Origin: Gilliamella sp. N-G2
GTDB lineage: Bacteria; Pseudomonadota; Gammaproteobacteria; Enterobacterales; Orbaceae
Assembly: GCF_002142215.1 (NCBI RefSeq)
Contig: NZ_NAST01000011.1
Span: 25,606 to 89,605, forward strand
Reading direction: 5' to 3'
Length of the DNA: 64,000 nt
Below, piece after piece: positions 46,527 through 56,093 of this stretch. A program made the translations under genes and the position numbers. The notes beneath the pieces were generated by a model, which was not told the origin of the DNA, made no database searches, and worked only from the letters and a program-made list of their open reading frames with translations. Position 1 is the first letter of the stretch. Each line of letters starts with the position of its first letter.

Positions 46527-47381
46527 TTACTCTTTTTGTAGATTCAAATTTGCTTGGGAGAACTTACCTTCTAAACTTCTCTGACTTAATCCTTTCTTAC
46601 CTGGATAGTGTGCTACAAGCGCATTGATAATATCTGACTGCGAGTTATATACAGAAATTTTTCTACCATTAGGTGTTTTTGATAGCATTAAATTAACTAA
46701 TCCACCAATAATATTTAAATATGTATTTTCTAGACGCTCACCAATACTTTCACTGGTAGGCAAATTATTTAATTTTACGTTTTCTTCTTTCAATTTATTA
46801 ATTTCGGCAATTTGTTTTTTGTATATATTCTCTGCATTGCTAATTCTTGTTTTTAAATGATCTCTATCAGCAACTAATGCTAAATAAGCTTCGGTTGTAA
46901 TGGATGTATGAGTCTTTCTCTCCATATCATCAAAAATCAGCTTGGGTTTTTCGCTTGGAAAAGTAGACATTAACCATTCTTTAAAATCTTTTAGTAAAAT
47001 AGTTCTCCTTTCTGGAGCTATATGGTCGTCACTAATGCTATGTGTTTTTCCATCTCTTCCAACAGCTAGTTGTTTCGCGTCAATAGCATCCATAATTGCA
47101 CGCGCTCTATGCTCTAAGCAACCTATATAGGGATGTTTTGGGATTGCTCTTTTAGCATACTCGCACTCAGATATAACCTCATTAAAATCTGTTGGTTCAA
47201 TTCCACACCATAACATAGCCATTTGTTCGACGTAGTAATAAGTAAAATATTGCTGAAAATTATCGCAATTTTCCTCGTCATATTTGATTTTTTTTAGATT
47301 TTTAGATGTGTCGGAATTTAATTCTTGTTTAGTTTTATCTAGTTTATATTCTTTATCCAAAATATCTTTAATTATATCCAT
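46527..47381 (-). CDS. Hypothetical satellite protein with coiled-coil centre
   Basis: 284 residues. The N-terminal domain (about 40-150) contains YYVEQMAMLWCGIEPTDFNE and CLEHRARAIMDAIDAKQLAV; a coiled coil follows (ADRDHLKTRISNAENIYKK to KLKEENVKLNN), and the end has ENTYLNIIGGLVNLMLSKTP with KKGLSQRSLEGKFSQANLNL. This C-terminal pattern occurs in uncharacterised proteins of enterobacterial prophages. Role unknown; possibly a transcription or replication accessory. It is the first gene of the minus-strand satellite operon. Confidence 0.72.
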   Translation of the reverse strand: MDIIKDILDKEYKLDKTKQELNSDTSKNLKKIKYDEENCDNFQQYFTYYYVEQMAMLWCGIEPTDFNEVISECEYAKRAIPKHPYIGCLEHRARAIMDAIDAKQLAVGRDGKTHSISDDHIAPERRTILLKDFKEWLMSTFPSEKPKLIFDDMERKTHTSITTEAYLALVADRDHLKTRISNAENIYKKQIAEINKLKEENVKLNNLPTSESIGERLENTYLNIIGGLVNLMLSKTPNGRKISVYNSQSDIINALVAHYPGKKGLSQRSLEGKFSQANLNLQKE

Positions 47382-47405
47382 ACGCCCCTCACGCCCCTAA
47401 TAGAC

Positions 47406-47460
47406 ATTTGCGCCAGTTCGCTAGGGTTGCGAATGTTCGGGGATCAGCCTAGACGCAAAT
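47406..47460. other. 55-nt structured element between divergent genes
   Basis: ATTTGCG/CGCAAAT (47406-47412, 47454-47460) encloses CTAGG/CCTAG (47421-47425, 47448-47452). TAGATACA/TGTATCTA (47479-47486, 47496-47503) forms a second inverted repeat nearby. The position between the minus operon and the plus-strand tail genes suggests a regulatory RNA or operator region. Confidence 0.45.
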
Positions 47461-47561
47461 AATACTTTAACATACAGTTAGATACATTATAACACTGTAT
47501 CTATATACATGAAAATAATCGTGATAAAATTGGAGGGGTAAATAATTTTTAGGAAAGAATA

Positions 47562-48305
47562 ATGACCTTTCAATCTATATTAAATAAATCATCGACAAAT
47601 ACAGGTCTGATCATTTCGGATGCTGGCACGTTTAGCCTTGATATTAACACCGTAGAGCAACATACATCAAAGCTGAGAGTAACAGAAAACCCCATCGAGA
47701 ATGGAGCGAATATTGCAGATCATGCTGTGTTAGATCCTAAAGAAGTCACCGTTAACGGATTAGTGGTTGGCTATGAGGTTAACACTCCGTCAATTGATAG
47801 TATTTTAGGTTACGATTTCCCCGAATATCCGTTACCTATGGAAGTTCGAGTTATAACGGAACAGGCTGAAAAAAAACTGCGACAGTATTATGAATCACAT
47901 TATCAGACTGTCGAAAAAACAGTTAATAATGTGATTGCTGATTTTCTCCCTGATTATCAATCGCCACTACTCAATAATCTATCATCAGACCGCATCAGTG
48001 ATGCCTATGAAAAACTGTTAGCAATTCAGCGTAGTGGTGAGCCAGTTACGTTACAGACTAACTCAAGGCAATATAAAAATATGGTGATAACGTCAGTAGG
48101 ACTTACTCAAAAACAAAACACGGTTGGCGAGTTTATCATAACCTTTCGTGAGATATTTATCGTTGAAACTCAAATTGCAAATGGTTTTAAAATGCAAAAG
48201 CCGAAAGTGAGGAACTTGGGCAGAACTCAGCCTAAAGAAGTAACGGGAGAGAATAAAAGAGCGTTTCTTGAAAGATTATTAGGTAAAGAGCCATTTTTTG
48301 GATAG
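47562..48305 (+). CDS. Dit-like phage tail protein
   Basis: 247 residues. The N-terminal domain matches the Dit-like phage tail pattern: EQHTSKLRVTENPIENGANI then ADHAVLDPKEVTVNGLVVG; the second half has LLAIQRSGEPVTLQTNSRQY and the beta-rich NMVITSVGLTQ followed by GEFIITFREIFIV. In myovirus tails such proteins sit at the tube-baseplate junction. Here no other structural genes accompany it except the next one. AGGAAAGAAT is the binding site. Opposite strand to the rest of the satellite. Confidence 0.82.
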   Translation: MTFQSILNKSSTNTGLIISDAGTFSLDINTVEQHTSKLRVTENPIENGANIADHAVLDPKEVTVNGLVVGYEVNTPSIDSILGYDFPEYPLPMEVRVITEQAEKKLRQYYESHYQTVEKTVNNVIADFLPDYQSPLLNNLSSDRISDAYEKLLAIQRSGEPVTLQTNSRQYKNMVITSVGLTQKQNTVGEFIITFREIFIVETQIANGFKMQKPKVRNLGRTQPKEVTGENKRAFLERLLGKEPFFG

Positions 48306-48322
48306 GTAATAGGGAATTATAA

Positions 48323-48655
48323 ATGCACATTATACAAACAACATCAGATGACGTATTAGAGCAAACATTATCATTATTCGATATGAATCTAAAATTGACA
48401 TTGAGATATAACTCAGTATTGCGCGGATATCAATTTGATTTATTCAATATTGATAAAGACTGTTATATCACAAAAAATAAAGGGCTTTCTGTTGGTAGTC
48501 CTTCTCTTATTGAGTTTAACTTGCCTTTCGTATTTGTACTTGATGATAAATCTGGGCGTGGCGTTAACTCAATATCTAAAGAGGATTTTAACAATAGGAT
48601 GCAGATCGTGATAATGTCTAAGGATGAATGGCGTGAGTCACTTAGAAAGTTTTAA
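48323..48655 (+). CDS. Phage baseplate plug-like protein (DUF6983-like)
   Basis: 110 residues, beta-rich: SLFDMNLKLTLRYNSVLRGY, FDLFNIDKDCYITKNKGLSV then EFNLPFVFVLDDKSGRGVNS and QIVIMSKDEWRESLRKF. The layout fits baseplate plug-type proteins (DUF6983), which are encoded after the Dit-like gene in some contractile phages. It lies 17 bp after the tail gene, so the two are co-transcribed. A standalone pair like this cannot build a tail. Confidence 0.65.
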   Translation: MHIIQTTSDDVLEQTLSLFDMNLKLTLRYNSVLRGYQFDLFNIDKDCYITKNKGLSVGSPSLIEFNLPFVFVLDDKSGRGVNSISKEDFNNRMQIVIMSKDEWRESLRKF

Positions 48656-49327
48656 AATAAACGTAAAAAGTAGGCAAATTTTGAGCCATCGCGCTACATC
48701 AAAGCATCAGGCTCGCACGGTAGCAAGATAGTTGTAAGTTCTTTGATGGGTTTTTTAAATTCAACCCCATGAAAGCGATTTATAAGTTATCTTTATTATG
48801 AAGATAACTGTTTTAATTTAACAGAACTGCAAAATTGAGCGCTCTTTTTATGGACTCTAGAAACTATAACCTAGCCAAGAGAAGAATGTTTAAAATTCAT
48901 GGAATAGGTTTAATGCTTTAGTGATATTAATAAAACCTTTATACCTAGAGGGGAGGGTACAAAGTTCATAACGAAGCATCCCTAAAACCACCCGTACCCA
49001 TTCATTCCAGCGCTAACCCGATTTTTTAAGTTTTTTTGACCGTTATTACTAAATGGGTACCCATAAATAGCTATGGTTGAGTAATTCAATTTAATAAACC
49101 TGCTGGCTTTTTAGCAGATTGCAAATGTAATACCTGTATGGTGGAAATCACCATAGAGCATTTATTCTTTTCCTCTAATAATAGCACTGGATCAACCTTA
49201 AAATCACCCTAACTTAACATTATGATTAATAATTACTTTATTTTAATGAGAAAATAACGCTACATAAATATATTTATATTTCAATTAGTTAATTACAGGA
49301 TCAAGATTATTTTAATAATGTGTATAG
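48656..49327. other. Non-coding stretch with decayed Ash/Icd-like copy
   Basis: About 670 bp without a gene. TTTTATGGACTCTAGAAAC near 48845, AAATTCAACCCCATG near 48760 and TTTAGTGATATTAATAAAA near 48919 echo the N-terminal part of the Ash/Icd-like gene (45055, 45085, 45125). On the minus strand GYKGFINITKALNLFHEF is readable between stops, so a second copy has decayed here. A hairpin TATGGTG/CACCATA lies at 49137-49155. Confidence 0.5.
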
Positions 49328-49434
49328 TAGTGAACAGTAGTGAATACTAGTGAACACCAAAAAATATATATAATAAGTATATAATATATTGATATATATA
49401 AATTAATATTAGGTTGGTGAATAGTAGTGAACAC
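49328..49434 (+). repeat. Iterons, candidate replication origin
   Basis: Three head-to-tail 10-mers TAGTGAACAG, TAGTGAATAC, TAGTGAACAC (49328-49357), then about 57 bp of nearly pure A/T, then TGGTGAATAG and TAGTGAACAC (49415-49434). P4 alpha binds GGTGAACA-type iterons at ori and crr, so this is a strong origin candidate; inverted copies lie at the left end of the element. 49435-49637 shows nothing else. Confidence 0.75.
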
Positions 49435-49637
49435 TTTATATTAAAAGTTTAAGATTATGGGGCGGTAAGAATAAAAACAACCTAATGATTGGCATAGGTA
49501 AAGGGTGACATTTGAAAAAGCACCCCTCAGATATGAGGAGTGGTTTAATATGAAGTTATTGAAGTGAGTAACTCAAATTTGAGTTACGGTTTTATCGTAA
49601 CCCAAATATGGGGCACGGTATGAATAGCGCGATATGG

Positions 49638-50888
49638 TTAATGATTAACTAGCTTTAAATTCCGGTTACCTGATAGTGAGACATTTCCTTGGCTTGCTTG
49701 CTCGACAAAGTCACCCCACCAGTCAAGCATAATACGCTTTTGATGTTCATATTCTGCTTTGTTGTAGGCTCGCCTTACTGCGTTTTTATCTACATGCGAT
49801 AACGCGCTTTCAATGACATCATAATTAAAGCCTTGTTCGTTTAAAGCGGTACTAGCTAAAGCTCTTAAGCCATGCGCAACAAGCTTATCTTTATATCCCA
49901 TGCGCTTTATTGCCATATTAGCGGTTTGGCTACTCATTGGTTTGTTATAGGGGGGTCTAGCAGTAGGAAATACAAACTCACTTTTATGATTAATAGTTTT
50001 CATTATCTCAAGGATAGCTAATGCCTGTGATGATAAAGGTATATTGTGTGGTCTATCCATCTTCATGCGTTCGGCAGGAATACTCCATAATTTTCTATCA
50101 AAGTTTATTTCGTCCCACTTAGCCCCTACGGCTTCACTTGGTCGCGTTAAAGTTAGCAATTGCCATTCAATAACGCATCGAGTTTGTAGTTCAATATTTG
50201 CCATAGCCAGTGCTTGCATAAATTCGGGTAATTCAGTAGGGGGGATAGTTGGCTGATTTTTAACTTTTGGGCTATTAAAAACATCGGTAATTCTAGCGAG
50301 AGGGTTATTATCGATAATTCCCATATTGACAGCATAATACATTATTTCATTAATTCGCCGACAAACTCGCTTAACTGTTTCGTATTTATTGTTGTTATTT
50401 AATGGCTGTAGTGCATTAATTGCTTTAATAGCTGTTACTTGGTTAATGGGAATGTCTTTTATATATGGGAAAACATGATTCTCTAATGAGCGCCAAGCTT
50501 TTTTTAAGGTTTGTTCTTCTAATCCTTGTTCGGTTTTGAATTTAAACCATTTTTGAGCCATAGCATAAAAAGTATTATTGCTAGCTTCTTGTTGTAGTTG
50601 CTCTTGTTCTGCCTTATGTTCTTGAGGATCTATACCTTGTTTAATTAATTCGCGTGCTTCGTCCCGTTGTTTTCGCGCTTGTTGTAGCGAAACTTCTGGA
50701 TAACTTCCGAAGCTTACAGTAGTCCTATTATTAGTTATAGGGCGGTAATATCTGAACTGCCATATTTTTGCCCCCGTTGACTTAATAAGTAAAAGCAAAC
50801 CATTTCCATCATAAATAGGATAATCTTTACTTTGTGGCTTGGCATTCTTTATTTGTGTATCAGTCATTGGGGTTACTTTTTTAGGCAT
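49638..50888 (-). CDS. P4-type tyrosine recombinase/integrase
   Basis: 416 residues. N-terminal DUF4102 arm-binding domain (MTDTQIKNAKPQSKDYPIYD), central core-binding domain and C-terminal catalytic domain. The active-site set is visible: Arg in TLTRPSEAVGAKWDEI, His-x-x-Arg in AHGLRALAST, His in LSHVDKNAVRRAYNK and the nucleophile Tyr in NKAEYEHQKR. It starts about 70 bp from attR and reads away from the tRNA, the standard geometry for tRNA-targeting P4 integrases. Confidence 0.96.
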   Translation of the reverse strand: MPKKVTPMTDTQIKNAKPQSKDYPIYDGNGLLLLIKSTGAKIWQFRYYRPITNNRTTVSFGSYPEVSLQQARKQRDEARELIKQGIDPQEHKAEQEQLQQEASNNTFYAMAQKWFKFKTEQGLEEQTLKKAWRSLENHVFPYIKDIPINQVTAIKAINALQPLNNNNKYETVKRVCRRINEIMYYAVNMGIIDNNPLARITDVFNSPKVKNQPTIPPTELPEFMQALAMANIELQTRCVIEWQLLTLTRPSEAVGAKWDEINFDRKLWSIPAERMKMDRPHNIPLSSQALAILEIMKTINHKSEFVFPTARPPYNKPMSSQTANMAIKRMGYKDKLVAHGLRALASTALNEQGFNYDVIESALSHVDKNAVRRAYNKAEYEHQKRIMLDWWGDFVEQASQGNVSLSGNRNLKLVNH

Positions 50889-50956
50889 ACTTTTCTCTTA
50901 TGGGACTATGAAATTATTTTAATATGTTTGCGTAGTCCTTAATATAGTCCTAAAAA

Positions 50957-51099
50957 TTTTGGTTGTAAATGTATCTTACTGATGCTTAATGAATAACAAA
51001 ATAGGCTTTAAGCCTTATATTTGTTGGTTTTGATGTGTTTTAAAGGAGTTAAAAGAATGTTAATGAATATTGAATTGGTGCCGTGGGCGGGACTTGAAC
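50957..51099. repeat. attR: right boundary repeat
   Basis: Partner of 40281-40421, about 140 bp. Its right 20 bp are the 3' end of the intact tRNA-Leu gene; the rest is the flank downstream of the tRNA. The mismatches between the copies (for example CTGGTGC/CTGATGC) show that the insertion is not recent. Confidence 0.88.
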
Positions 51100-51161
51100 C
51101 CGCATGCCCTTAGAGCACTACCCCCTCAAGATAGCGTGTCTACCAATTTCACCACCACGGC
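51077..51161 (-). tRNA. leuU: tRNA-Leu (GAG)
   Basis: 85-nt class II tRNA with acceptor stem GCCGTGG/CCACGGC, D arm GGTGAAATTGGTAGACAC, anticodon loop CTTGAGG with anticodon GAG, a long variable arm (GTGCTCTAAGGGCAT) and an encoded CCA. It follows secG as leuU does in E. coli, and its 3' end is the integration site of the satellite. Confidence 0.95.
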
Positions 51162-51167
51162 GCCTTT

Positions 51168-51560
51168 TTATTCTGGAATATCGGATGTAGGATTAATCTT
51201 CTGTGGTTGAATAACAGGATCAGCAGTTGGAATTACTTCCCCATTATCGCTAGTGCTTTCAGTATTTTGTTGCGTAGTCGCAGGAGCACTATCTCCAATA
51301 TTTTTAAACTCATCACTTGAAGTTGTGGTTTTTGAGCTGCCAAGATTTGATAAAATAATGCTTAACACAAAAAATAAAACACCAAGTATTGTTGTTGTGC
51401 GAGTTAGAAAATTGCCACTTCCTGATGAACCAAATAAAGTTGCAGAAGCGCCTGCACCAAAAGATGAGCCCATATCAGCACCTTTACCGCGCTGAATTAG
51501 CACTAAAACGATTATCGCAAGTGCGATAAATAAATAACCTATAATTAAAAGTTCGTACAT
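51168..51560 (-). CDS. secG: Protein-export membrane protein SecG
   Basis: 130-residue SecYEG subunit. Two membrane helices (about 2-20 and 55-75) flank the cytosolic loop with RGKGADMGSSFGAGASATLF, the SecG signature. The periplasmic C-terminal tail is Ser/Thr/Pro-rich, as in other gammaproteobacteria. It precedes tRNA-Leu on the same strand by 6 bp, so both probably come from one transcript. Confidence 0.96.
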   Translation of the reverse strand: MYELLIIGYLFIALAIIVLVLIQRGKGADMGSSFGAGASATLFGSSGSGNFLTRTTTILGVLFFVLSIILSNLGSSKTTTSSDEFKNIGDSAPATTQQNTESTSDNGEVIPTADPVIQPQKINPTSDIPE

Positions 51561-51738
51561 TTCAACCTGTCAATTTTTATGTTATAGAACAGAATTTATT
51601 GATGCGAAATATTAGCGAAAGAGTGAGCAACAAGCAAGTATATTTTATTATTTTCTGTATTTATCATAATCAATTGTACGTTTTTAAGGGAAAAATCAGT
51701 ATAATGTCGCCATTTTTATTCTTGGCAAATGCAGTTGT

Positions 51739-53187
51739 ATGAAATTTATAGTTAAACTTTTCCCCGAAATTACCATCAAAAGTGAATCCGTTCGTTTACG
51801 TTTTATTAAAATTCTTACTAGTAATATTCGTAATATTTTAAAGAATGCTATTAATGATGTGGCAGTTATTCGTCATTGGGATTTTATTGAGGTTCGCCCT
51901 AAAGTTGAAAATAGTGAAAATCAAATATTAGAACTATTAACAAGAATTCCTGGTATCCATCATATTTTAGTGGTTGAAGAGCTTACTTTTACTGATTTAC
52001 ATGATATTTATGAAAAAGCGTTTAATCACTATGCACCTTTAATTGAGAATAAAACATTTTGTGTAAGAGTTAAACGACGAGGTAAGCACGAATTTACCTC
52101 AATTGAGGTAGAGCGTTATGTCGGTGGTGGTCTTAATCAGCATGTTGCTACTGCCAAAGTCAAATTAACGCGTCCAGATATTACGGTTAATCTTGAAATT
52201 GATAAAGATAAACTTCTACTAGTTAAAGAACGGCATGCCGGGATAGGTGGTTTTCCAACCGGAACACAAGAAGATGTCATCTCTCTTATTTCAGGTGGAT
52301 TTGATTCTGGTGTTTCTAGTTATATGCTGATAAGACGAGGCTGTCGAGTCCATTATTGCTTTTTTAATTTAGGTGGCAAAACCCATGAAATTGGAGTGAA
52401 ACAGATGGCTCATTATTTGTGGGATAGATTTGGAAGCTCTCATAAAGTTCGTTTTATTGCTATTGATTTTTCTGATGTTGTCGGCGAAATTTTAGAAAAA
52501 ATTGATGATGGCCAGATGGGGGTTATCTTAAAACGAATGATGATACGTGCAGCCTCTAAAGTTGCACAGCGTTATAATGTTGAAGCGCTGGTTACTGGCG
52601 AAGCGTTAGGACAAGTATCAAGTCAAACCTTAACTAATTTACGTTTAATCGATAATGTTAGTAATACACTAATTTTACGTCCACTTATCACCCATGACAA
52701 AGAAACAATAATTAATCTAGCTCGTCAGATAGGTACTGAAGATATTGCTAAAACTATGCCTGAATTTTGTGGTGTCATATCGAAAAGTCCAACGGTAAAG
52801 GCAGTTAAAGAAAAAATAGAAGCTGAAGAGAAAAATTTTGATTTTGCTATTTTAGATAAGGTCGTTGAAGAAGCTGAAAATATTGATATTCGTGAAATAG
52901 CTAAACAGACTAATAATACCATTACTCAGGTAGATACCGTTACAACACTAGAAGAAAAGCACGTAATCATTGATATTCGAGCGCCAGAAGAGCAAGAGGA
53001 GCAACCTCTGGAAATCGAAAATGTTGACGTTAAGCTTATACCATTTTATAAATTGGCAACTCAATTTGGTGATTTAGATCAATCAAAGCAATATTTACTT
53101 TATTGTGCTAAAGGAGTGATGAGTAAACTACAAGCGCTTTATTTAATAGAGCAAGGTTTTAACAATGTTAAAGTGTTTAAACTGTGA
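51739..53187 (+). CDS. thiI: tRNA 4-thiouridine synthase ThiI
   Basis: Adds sulfur to U8 of tRNAs and helps in thiamine thiazole synthesis. The 482 residues comprise an N-terminal ferredoxin-like/THUMP region, the PP-loop [17 protein letters not shown] near residue 185, the conserved Cys in [13 protein letters not shown] near 342 and a C-terminal rhodanese domain with the persulfide Cys in [13 protein letters not shown]. The full-length enterobacterial form is therefore present. Divergent from secG. Confidence 0.97.
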   Translation: MKFIVKLFPEITIKSESVRLRFIKILTSNIRNILKNAINDVAVIRHWDFIEVRPKVENSENQILELLTRIPGIHHILVVEELTFTDLHDIYEKAFNHYAPLIENKTFCVRVKRRGKHEFTSIEVERYVGGGLNQHVATAKVKLTRPDITVNLEIDKDKLLLVKERHAGIGGFPTGTQEDVISLISGGFDSGVSSYMLIRRGCRVHYCFFNLGGKTHEIGVKQMAHYLWDRFGSSHKVRFIAIDFSDVVGEILEKIDDGQMGVILKRMMIRAASKVAQRYNVEALVTGEALGQVSSQTLTNLRLIDNVSNTLILRPLITHDKETIINLARQIGTEDIAKTMPEFCGVISKSPTVKAVKEKIEAEEKNFDFAILDKVVEEAENIDIREIAKQTNNTITQVDTVTTLEEKHVIIDIRAPEEQEEQPLEIENVDVKLIPFYKLATQFGDLDQSKQYLLYCAKGVMSKLQALYLIEQGFNNVKVFKL

Positions 53188-53200
53188 ATCTTAACAATTA

Positions 53201-53215
53201 TTTACGATATTTTTC
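53201..53215. promoter_or_regulatory. Weak CpxR-box-like sequence upstream of cpxR
   Basis: TTTAC-GATAT-TTTTC matches the reverse complement of GTAAA-N5-GTAAA with one mismatch, in the 126-bp gap before cpxR. Autoregulation would fit, but chance matches are likely in DNA this AT-rich. Confidence 0.3.
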
Positions 53216-53313
53216 TCATATATCTATATAATATTTCCTAAAATATAAAATCTAGTTATCGTCTATTTAATAGATATAAAAACTAAGGATTTTATTACTT
53301 ATTGAGGATTATA

Positions 53314-54024
53314 ATGAGCAAATTACTTGTAGTTGATGATGATCTAGAAATTGCTTCGTTGTTATGTGAATTATTAGAATTGGAAGGGTTCACCATTGAA
53401 ATTGCAAATAATGGTATTGAAGCATTAGAAAAGTTTGATGATTCAATAGATCTTGTTCTACTGGATATTATGATGCCAGAAATGAATGGTTTCAGTGTAT
53501 TGTCGCAACTTAGAAGTAAGTTTACTGTTCCTGTTATATTCTTGACTGCAAAAGATAGTGAATTTGACAAAATTAATGGACTTGAACTCGGTGCTGATGA
53601 TTATATTCTTAAACCTTTTAATGATAAGGAACTTATTGCTAGGATTAATGCGTTATTACGTAGGACTCGTTGGGATAACTCAAGTAATGAAAAAGCAGTC
53701 CAATATACTATTGATAAACTAGTAGTAAATAATAAACAGCAATCAGTTTATTTTGATAATAAATATATTGAATTAACAGGCACTGAATTTCAAGTCTTAT
53801 TAAAATTACTTGAAAATGCAGGTAATATTATTTCTCGTGATACACTTAGCGAAACAGTTTTAGGGAAAGAATTTATTCCATTAGCTCGTTCAATCGATGT
53901 ACATGTTTCTAACTTGCGTAAAAAACTTCCTCCTCGTAGTGATGGATTACCATGGATAAAAACATTACGCTCTAAAGGATATCTATTTGTTGTTGATCAA
54001 AATGATGATTTATCGCAAAATTAG
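53314..54024 (+). CDS. cpxR: Envelope-stress response regulator CpxR
   Basis: OmpR-family regulator of 236 residues. Receiver domain with acidic pair in LLVVDDD and acceptor Asp in LVLLDIMMPEMNGF, Lys in ILKPFNDKEL; the C-terminal winged helix has ELTGTEFQVLLKLLENAGNI and VHVSNLRKKLP. I start at ATG 53314 (MSKLLVVDDD) after TTGAGGATT; a TTG four codons earlier overlaps that binding site. CpxA follows after 25 bp. No cpxP is seen nearby. Confidence 0.94.
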   Translation: MSKLLVVDDDLEIASLLCELLELEGFTIEIANNGIEALEKFDDSIDLVLLDIMMPEMNGFSVLSQLRSKFTVPVIFLTAKDSEFDKINGLELGADDYILKPFNDKELIARINALLRRTRWDNSSNEKAVQYTIDKLVVNNKQQSVYFDNKYIELTGTEFQVLLKLLENAGNIISRDTLSETVLGKEFIPLARSIDVHVSNLRKKLPPRSDGLPWIKTLRSKGYLFVVDQNDDLSQN

Positions 54025-54049
54025 GTTTTCCTAAATATGGTAAGAATCT

Positions 54050-55438
54050 ATGTGGATATTTGACCGTCTTACAATTAAAATTTTCACAATATTCTTACTT
54101 ACCATCGTTTTTTTTCTTACGCTTGTAATGCTATTACCTGAACTTGACTCGCGCAACTTAACTTATTTAGCAAATAAAGATAAGGAAAGTGGTAGAATTC
54201 TTGCAGCCCAAATTGAAAAAGATCTTAGGAAAATATCCAAAGATAGCTTCCGCTGGTGGATGAGATTTATAGTGGTAATGGATAATTATCAAAAAACTAG
54301 CCAAACTTTATTTATTGTCACTCCTAATCAACAAATAATTACTGCCGACACTAAAAACATTGATTTAGTAAAAAGTTTTAGCGAAAAATCTCATGATATT
54401 GATGACCCTGCTAAAAAAATTTATGATGATCAAGAGATTATAGGGCCTTTTCTTATCCATTATACTAATGAAGATTACCAATTATATTTATTGCAACCTG
54501 CATCGGATATTCAGTCACAATTTGTTAATTTAATTTTTGATCATCCCTTCTTACTTCTAACATTAACCATGTTGGCAAGTACACCATTCTTGTTATGGTT
54601 ATCTTGGAGTATTGCTAGACCAGCACGAGGATTGCGGTTAGCAGCGGAACAAGTGGCTAAAGGAAATTTACAACAATGGCCTGAGCTTGAAAAAATAGGG
54701 TCATATGAATATAAAGCAACCGGTGCAAGTTTTAACCATATGCTTAGAGAGTTGAAACGGATGCAAGAGTTACAACAACGATTGTTTTCTGATATTTCAC
54801 ATGAATTGCGAACACCATTAACTCGATTGCAATTAGCAACTTCACTGTTACGTCGTAAACAAGGGGAAAGTAACGAGGTTTTACGGATAAGTGATGAAGC
54901 GATAAAACTTGATTCAATGATTGGCGATTTGCTATTGTTAGCCAGAAATCAGCATGATAATAATGAAGTTCGTGAATATGAAAAGTTAGATGAATTATTT
55001 AAAAATGTTTTAGATAATGCAACTTTTGAAGCAAATCAAATTTCTAAACAGTTTTCAATTCATAAACCTCCAATGAATCATACAATTTTGTGTTATCCAA
55101 TAGCGTTATGTAGTGCGCTTGAAAATGTGATAAGAAATGCATTTCGTTATTCAAACCAACGTATTGATGTAAATTTTGTTATTCAACAACAAACAGTGAC
55201 TATCACAATTGATGATGATGGTCCTGGCGTTGCTGATAGTGAACTAGAGAAAATTTTTAGGCCATTTTATCGTACTAATGAAGCTCGAGATCGTGAATCT
55301 GGTGGCACAGGTTTAGGTTTAGCCATTGTTGCTAATGCTATTACTCGAGATAATGGAACAGTTAGATCTGAGAAAAGCCACTTAGGTGGACTTAGAATTG
55401 TGATAGAATTACCACTTCAAAAAAATATTAACAGTTAA
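54050..55438 (+). CDS. cpxA: Envelope-stress sensor kinase CpxA
   Basis: Inner-membrane histidine kinase, 462 residues. Membrane helix 1 at about 8-29, a periplasmic sensor of about 130 residues ([28 protein letters not shown]), helix 2 near 165-185, a HAMP domain, the phospho-His in [20 protein letters not shown] and ATPase boxes [16 protein letters not shown] and [10 protein letters not shown]. It detects misfolded envelope proteins and phosphorylates CpxR, encoded just upstream. Confidence 0.95.
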   Translation: MWIFDRLTIKIFTIFLLTIVFFLTLVMLLPELDSRNLTYLANKDKESGRILAAQIEKDLRKISKDSFRWWMRFIVVMDNYQKTSQTLFIVTPNQQIITADTKNIDLVKSFSEKSHDIDDPAKKIYDDQEIIGPFLIHYTNEDYQLYLLQPASDIQSQFVNLIFDHPFLLLTLTMLASTPFLLWLSWSIARPARGLRLAAEQVAKGNLQQWPELEKIGSYEYKATGASFNHMLRELKRMQELQQRLFSDISHELRTPLTRLQLATSLLRRKQGESNEVLRISDEAIKLDSMIGDLLLLARNQHDNNEVREYEKLDELFKNVLDNATFEANQISKQFSIHKPPMNHTILCYPIALCSALENVIRNAFRYSNQRIDVNFVIQQQTVTITIDDDGPGVADSELEKIFRPFYRTNEARDRESGGTGLGLAIVANAITRDNGTVRSEKSHLGGLRIVIELPLQKNINS

Positions 55439-55449
55439 GAGAAATAATT

Positions 55450-55935
55450 GTGTCCACTGTACCTTTAAATGTTGTTTTATTTGAACCCGAAATTCCTGCC
55501 AACACTGGTAATATCATTCGATTGTGTGCTAACACTGGGTTTAACTTACATATTATTGAACCGATGGGGTTTTATTGGGATGATAAAAAGTTGCGACGAG
55601 CTGGGCTTGATTATCAGGAATTTGTTGATGTAAAACGTTATAAAAATCTTGAGCATTTTTTAGCTGATAACCACCTTGATTTAGTTTCTCAAGTTTATGC
55701 CTTAACCACAAAAGGCCAAAAATCACATAGTGAAGTCAATTATAAACAAGCAGATTTTTTAATGTTTGGCCCTGAAACACGAGGTTTACCAAATCGCATT
55801 CTTGATGTGCTACCGCAAGATAGAAAAATTAGAATTCCAATGGTTGCCAATAGTCGAAGTATGAATTTATCTAATTCTGTTGCTGTAGTTGTTTATGAAT
55901 CATGGCGACAACTAAATTATATTGGAGCTAAATAA
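55450..55935 (+). CDS. trmL: tRNA (cytidine(34)-2'-O)-methyltransferase TrmL
   Basis: SPOUT methyltransferase modifying the wobble base of two tRNA-Leu species. 161 residues with [20 protein letters not shown] at the start, the [21 protein letters not shown] segment (here [17 protein letters not shown]), GPETRGLP and the knot motif [20 protein letters not shown]. It uses a GTG start 12 bp after cpxA. A bidirectional terminator lies after it. Confidence 0.95.
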   Translation: MSTVPLNVVLFEPEIPANTGNIIRLCANTGFNLHIIEPMGFYWDDKKLRRAGLDYQEFVDVKRYKNLEHFLADNHLDLVSQVYALTTKGQKSHSEVNYKQADFLMFGPETRGLPNRILDVLPQDRKIRIPMVANSRSMNLSNSVAVVVYESWRQLNYIGAK

Positions 55936-56040
55936 ACTAAAATTCTTAATTTAGATATTGTTAGTTTATTGCCGTTCACTAGTTTGATTGAGTGCTGGAT
56001 AGGTAATTGTCGAAAAACTGTGCCTAATTATTGAAATAAA

Positions 56041-56066
56041 AAAGAGGTCATATTGACCTCTTTTTT
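56041..56066. terminator. Bidirectional terminator, trmL / efp
   Basis: AAAGAGGTCA (56041-56050) pairs perfectly with TGACCTCTTT (56054-56063), with A-run on one side and T-run on the other, so it serves both convergent genes. Confidence 0.9.
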
Positions 56067-56093
56067 AAAAATAGCATTTATAACTCGTTGATA

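Larger units (their letters stand above)
40281..51099. mobile_element. P4-like phage satellite integrated in tRNA-Leu
   Basis: About 10.7 kb between direct repeats with the tRNA 3' end at each boundary. Gene set: P4-type integrase beside the tRNA, AlpA regulator, AntA/AntB antirepressor, Ash/Icd-like gene, alpha-type primase-helicase at the far end, and several small genes, all on the minus strand apart from two tail-like genes. Iterons at both ends suggest alpha-driven replication. No sid, psu, delta or capsid genes are seen, so it is either minimal or depends on a helper in another way. Confidence 0.9.

Noticed and set aside
49137..49155. Rho-independent terminator
   Set aside because: The TATGGTG/CACCATA hairpin has no T-run on either strand and no gene ends nearby.
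40281..51099. Full prophage
   Set aside because: No capsid, terminase, portal or lysis genes; only a P4-like gene set with two tail-like genes.
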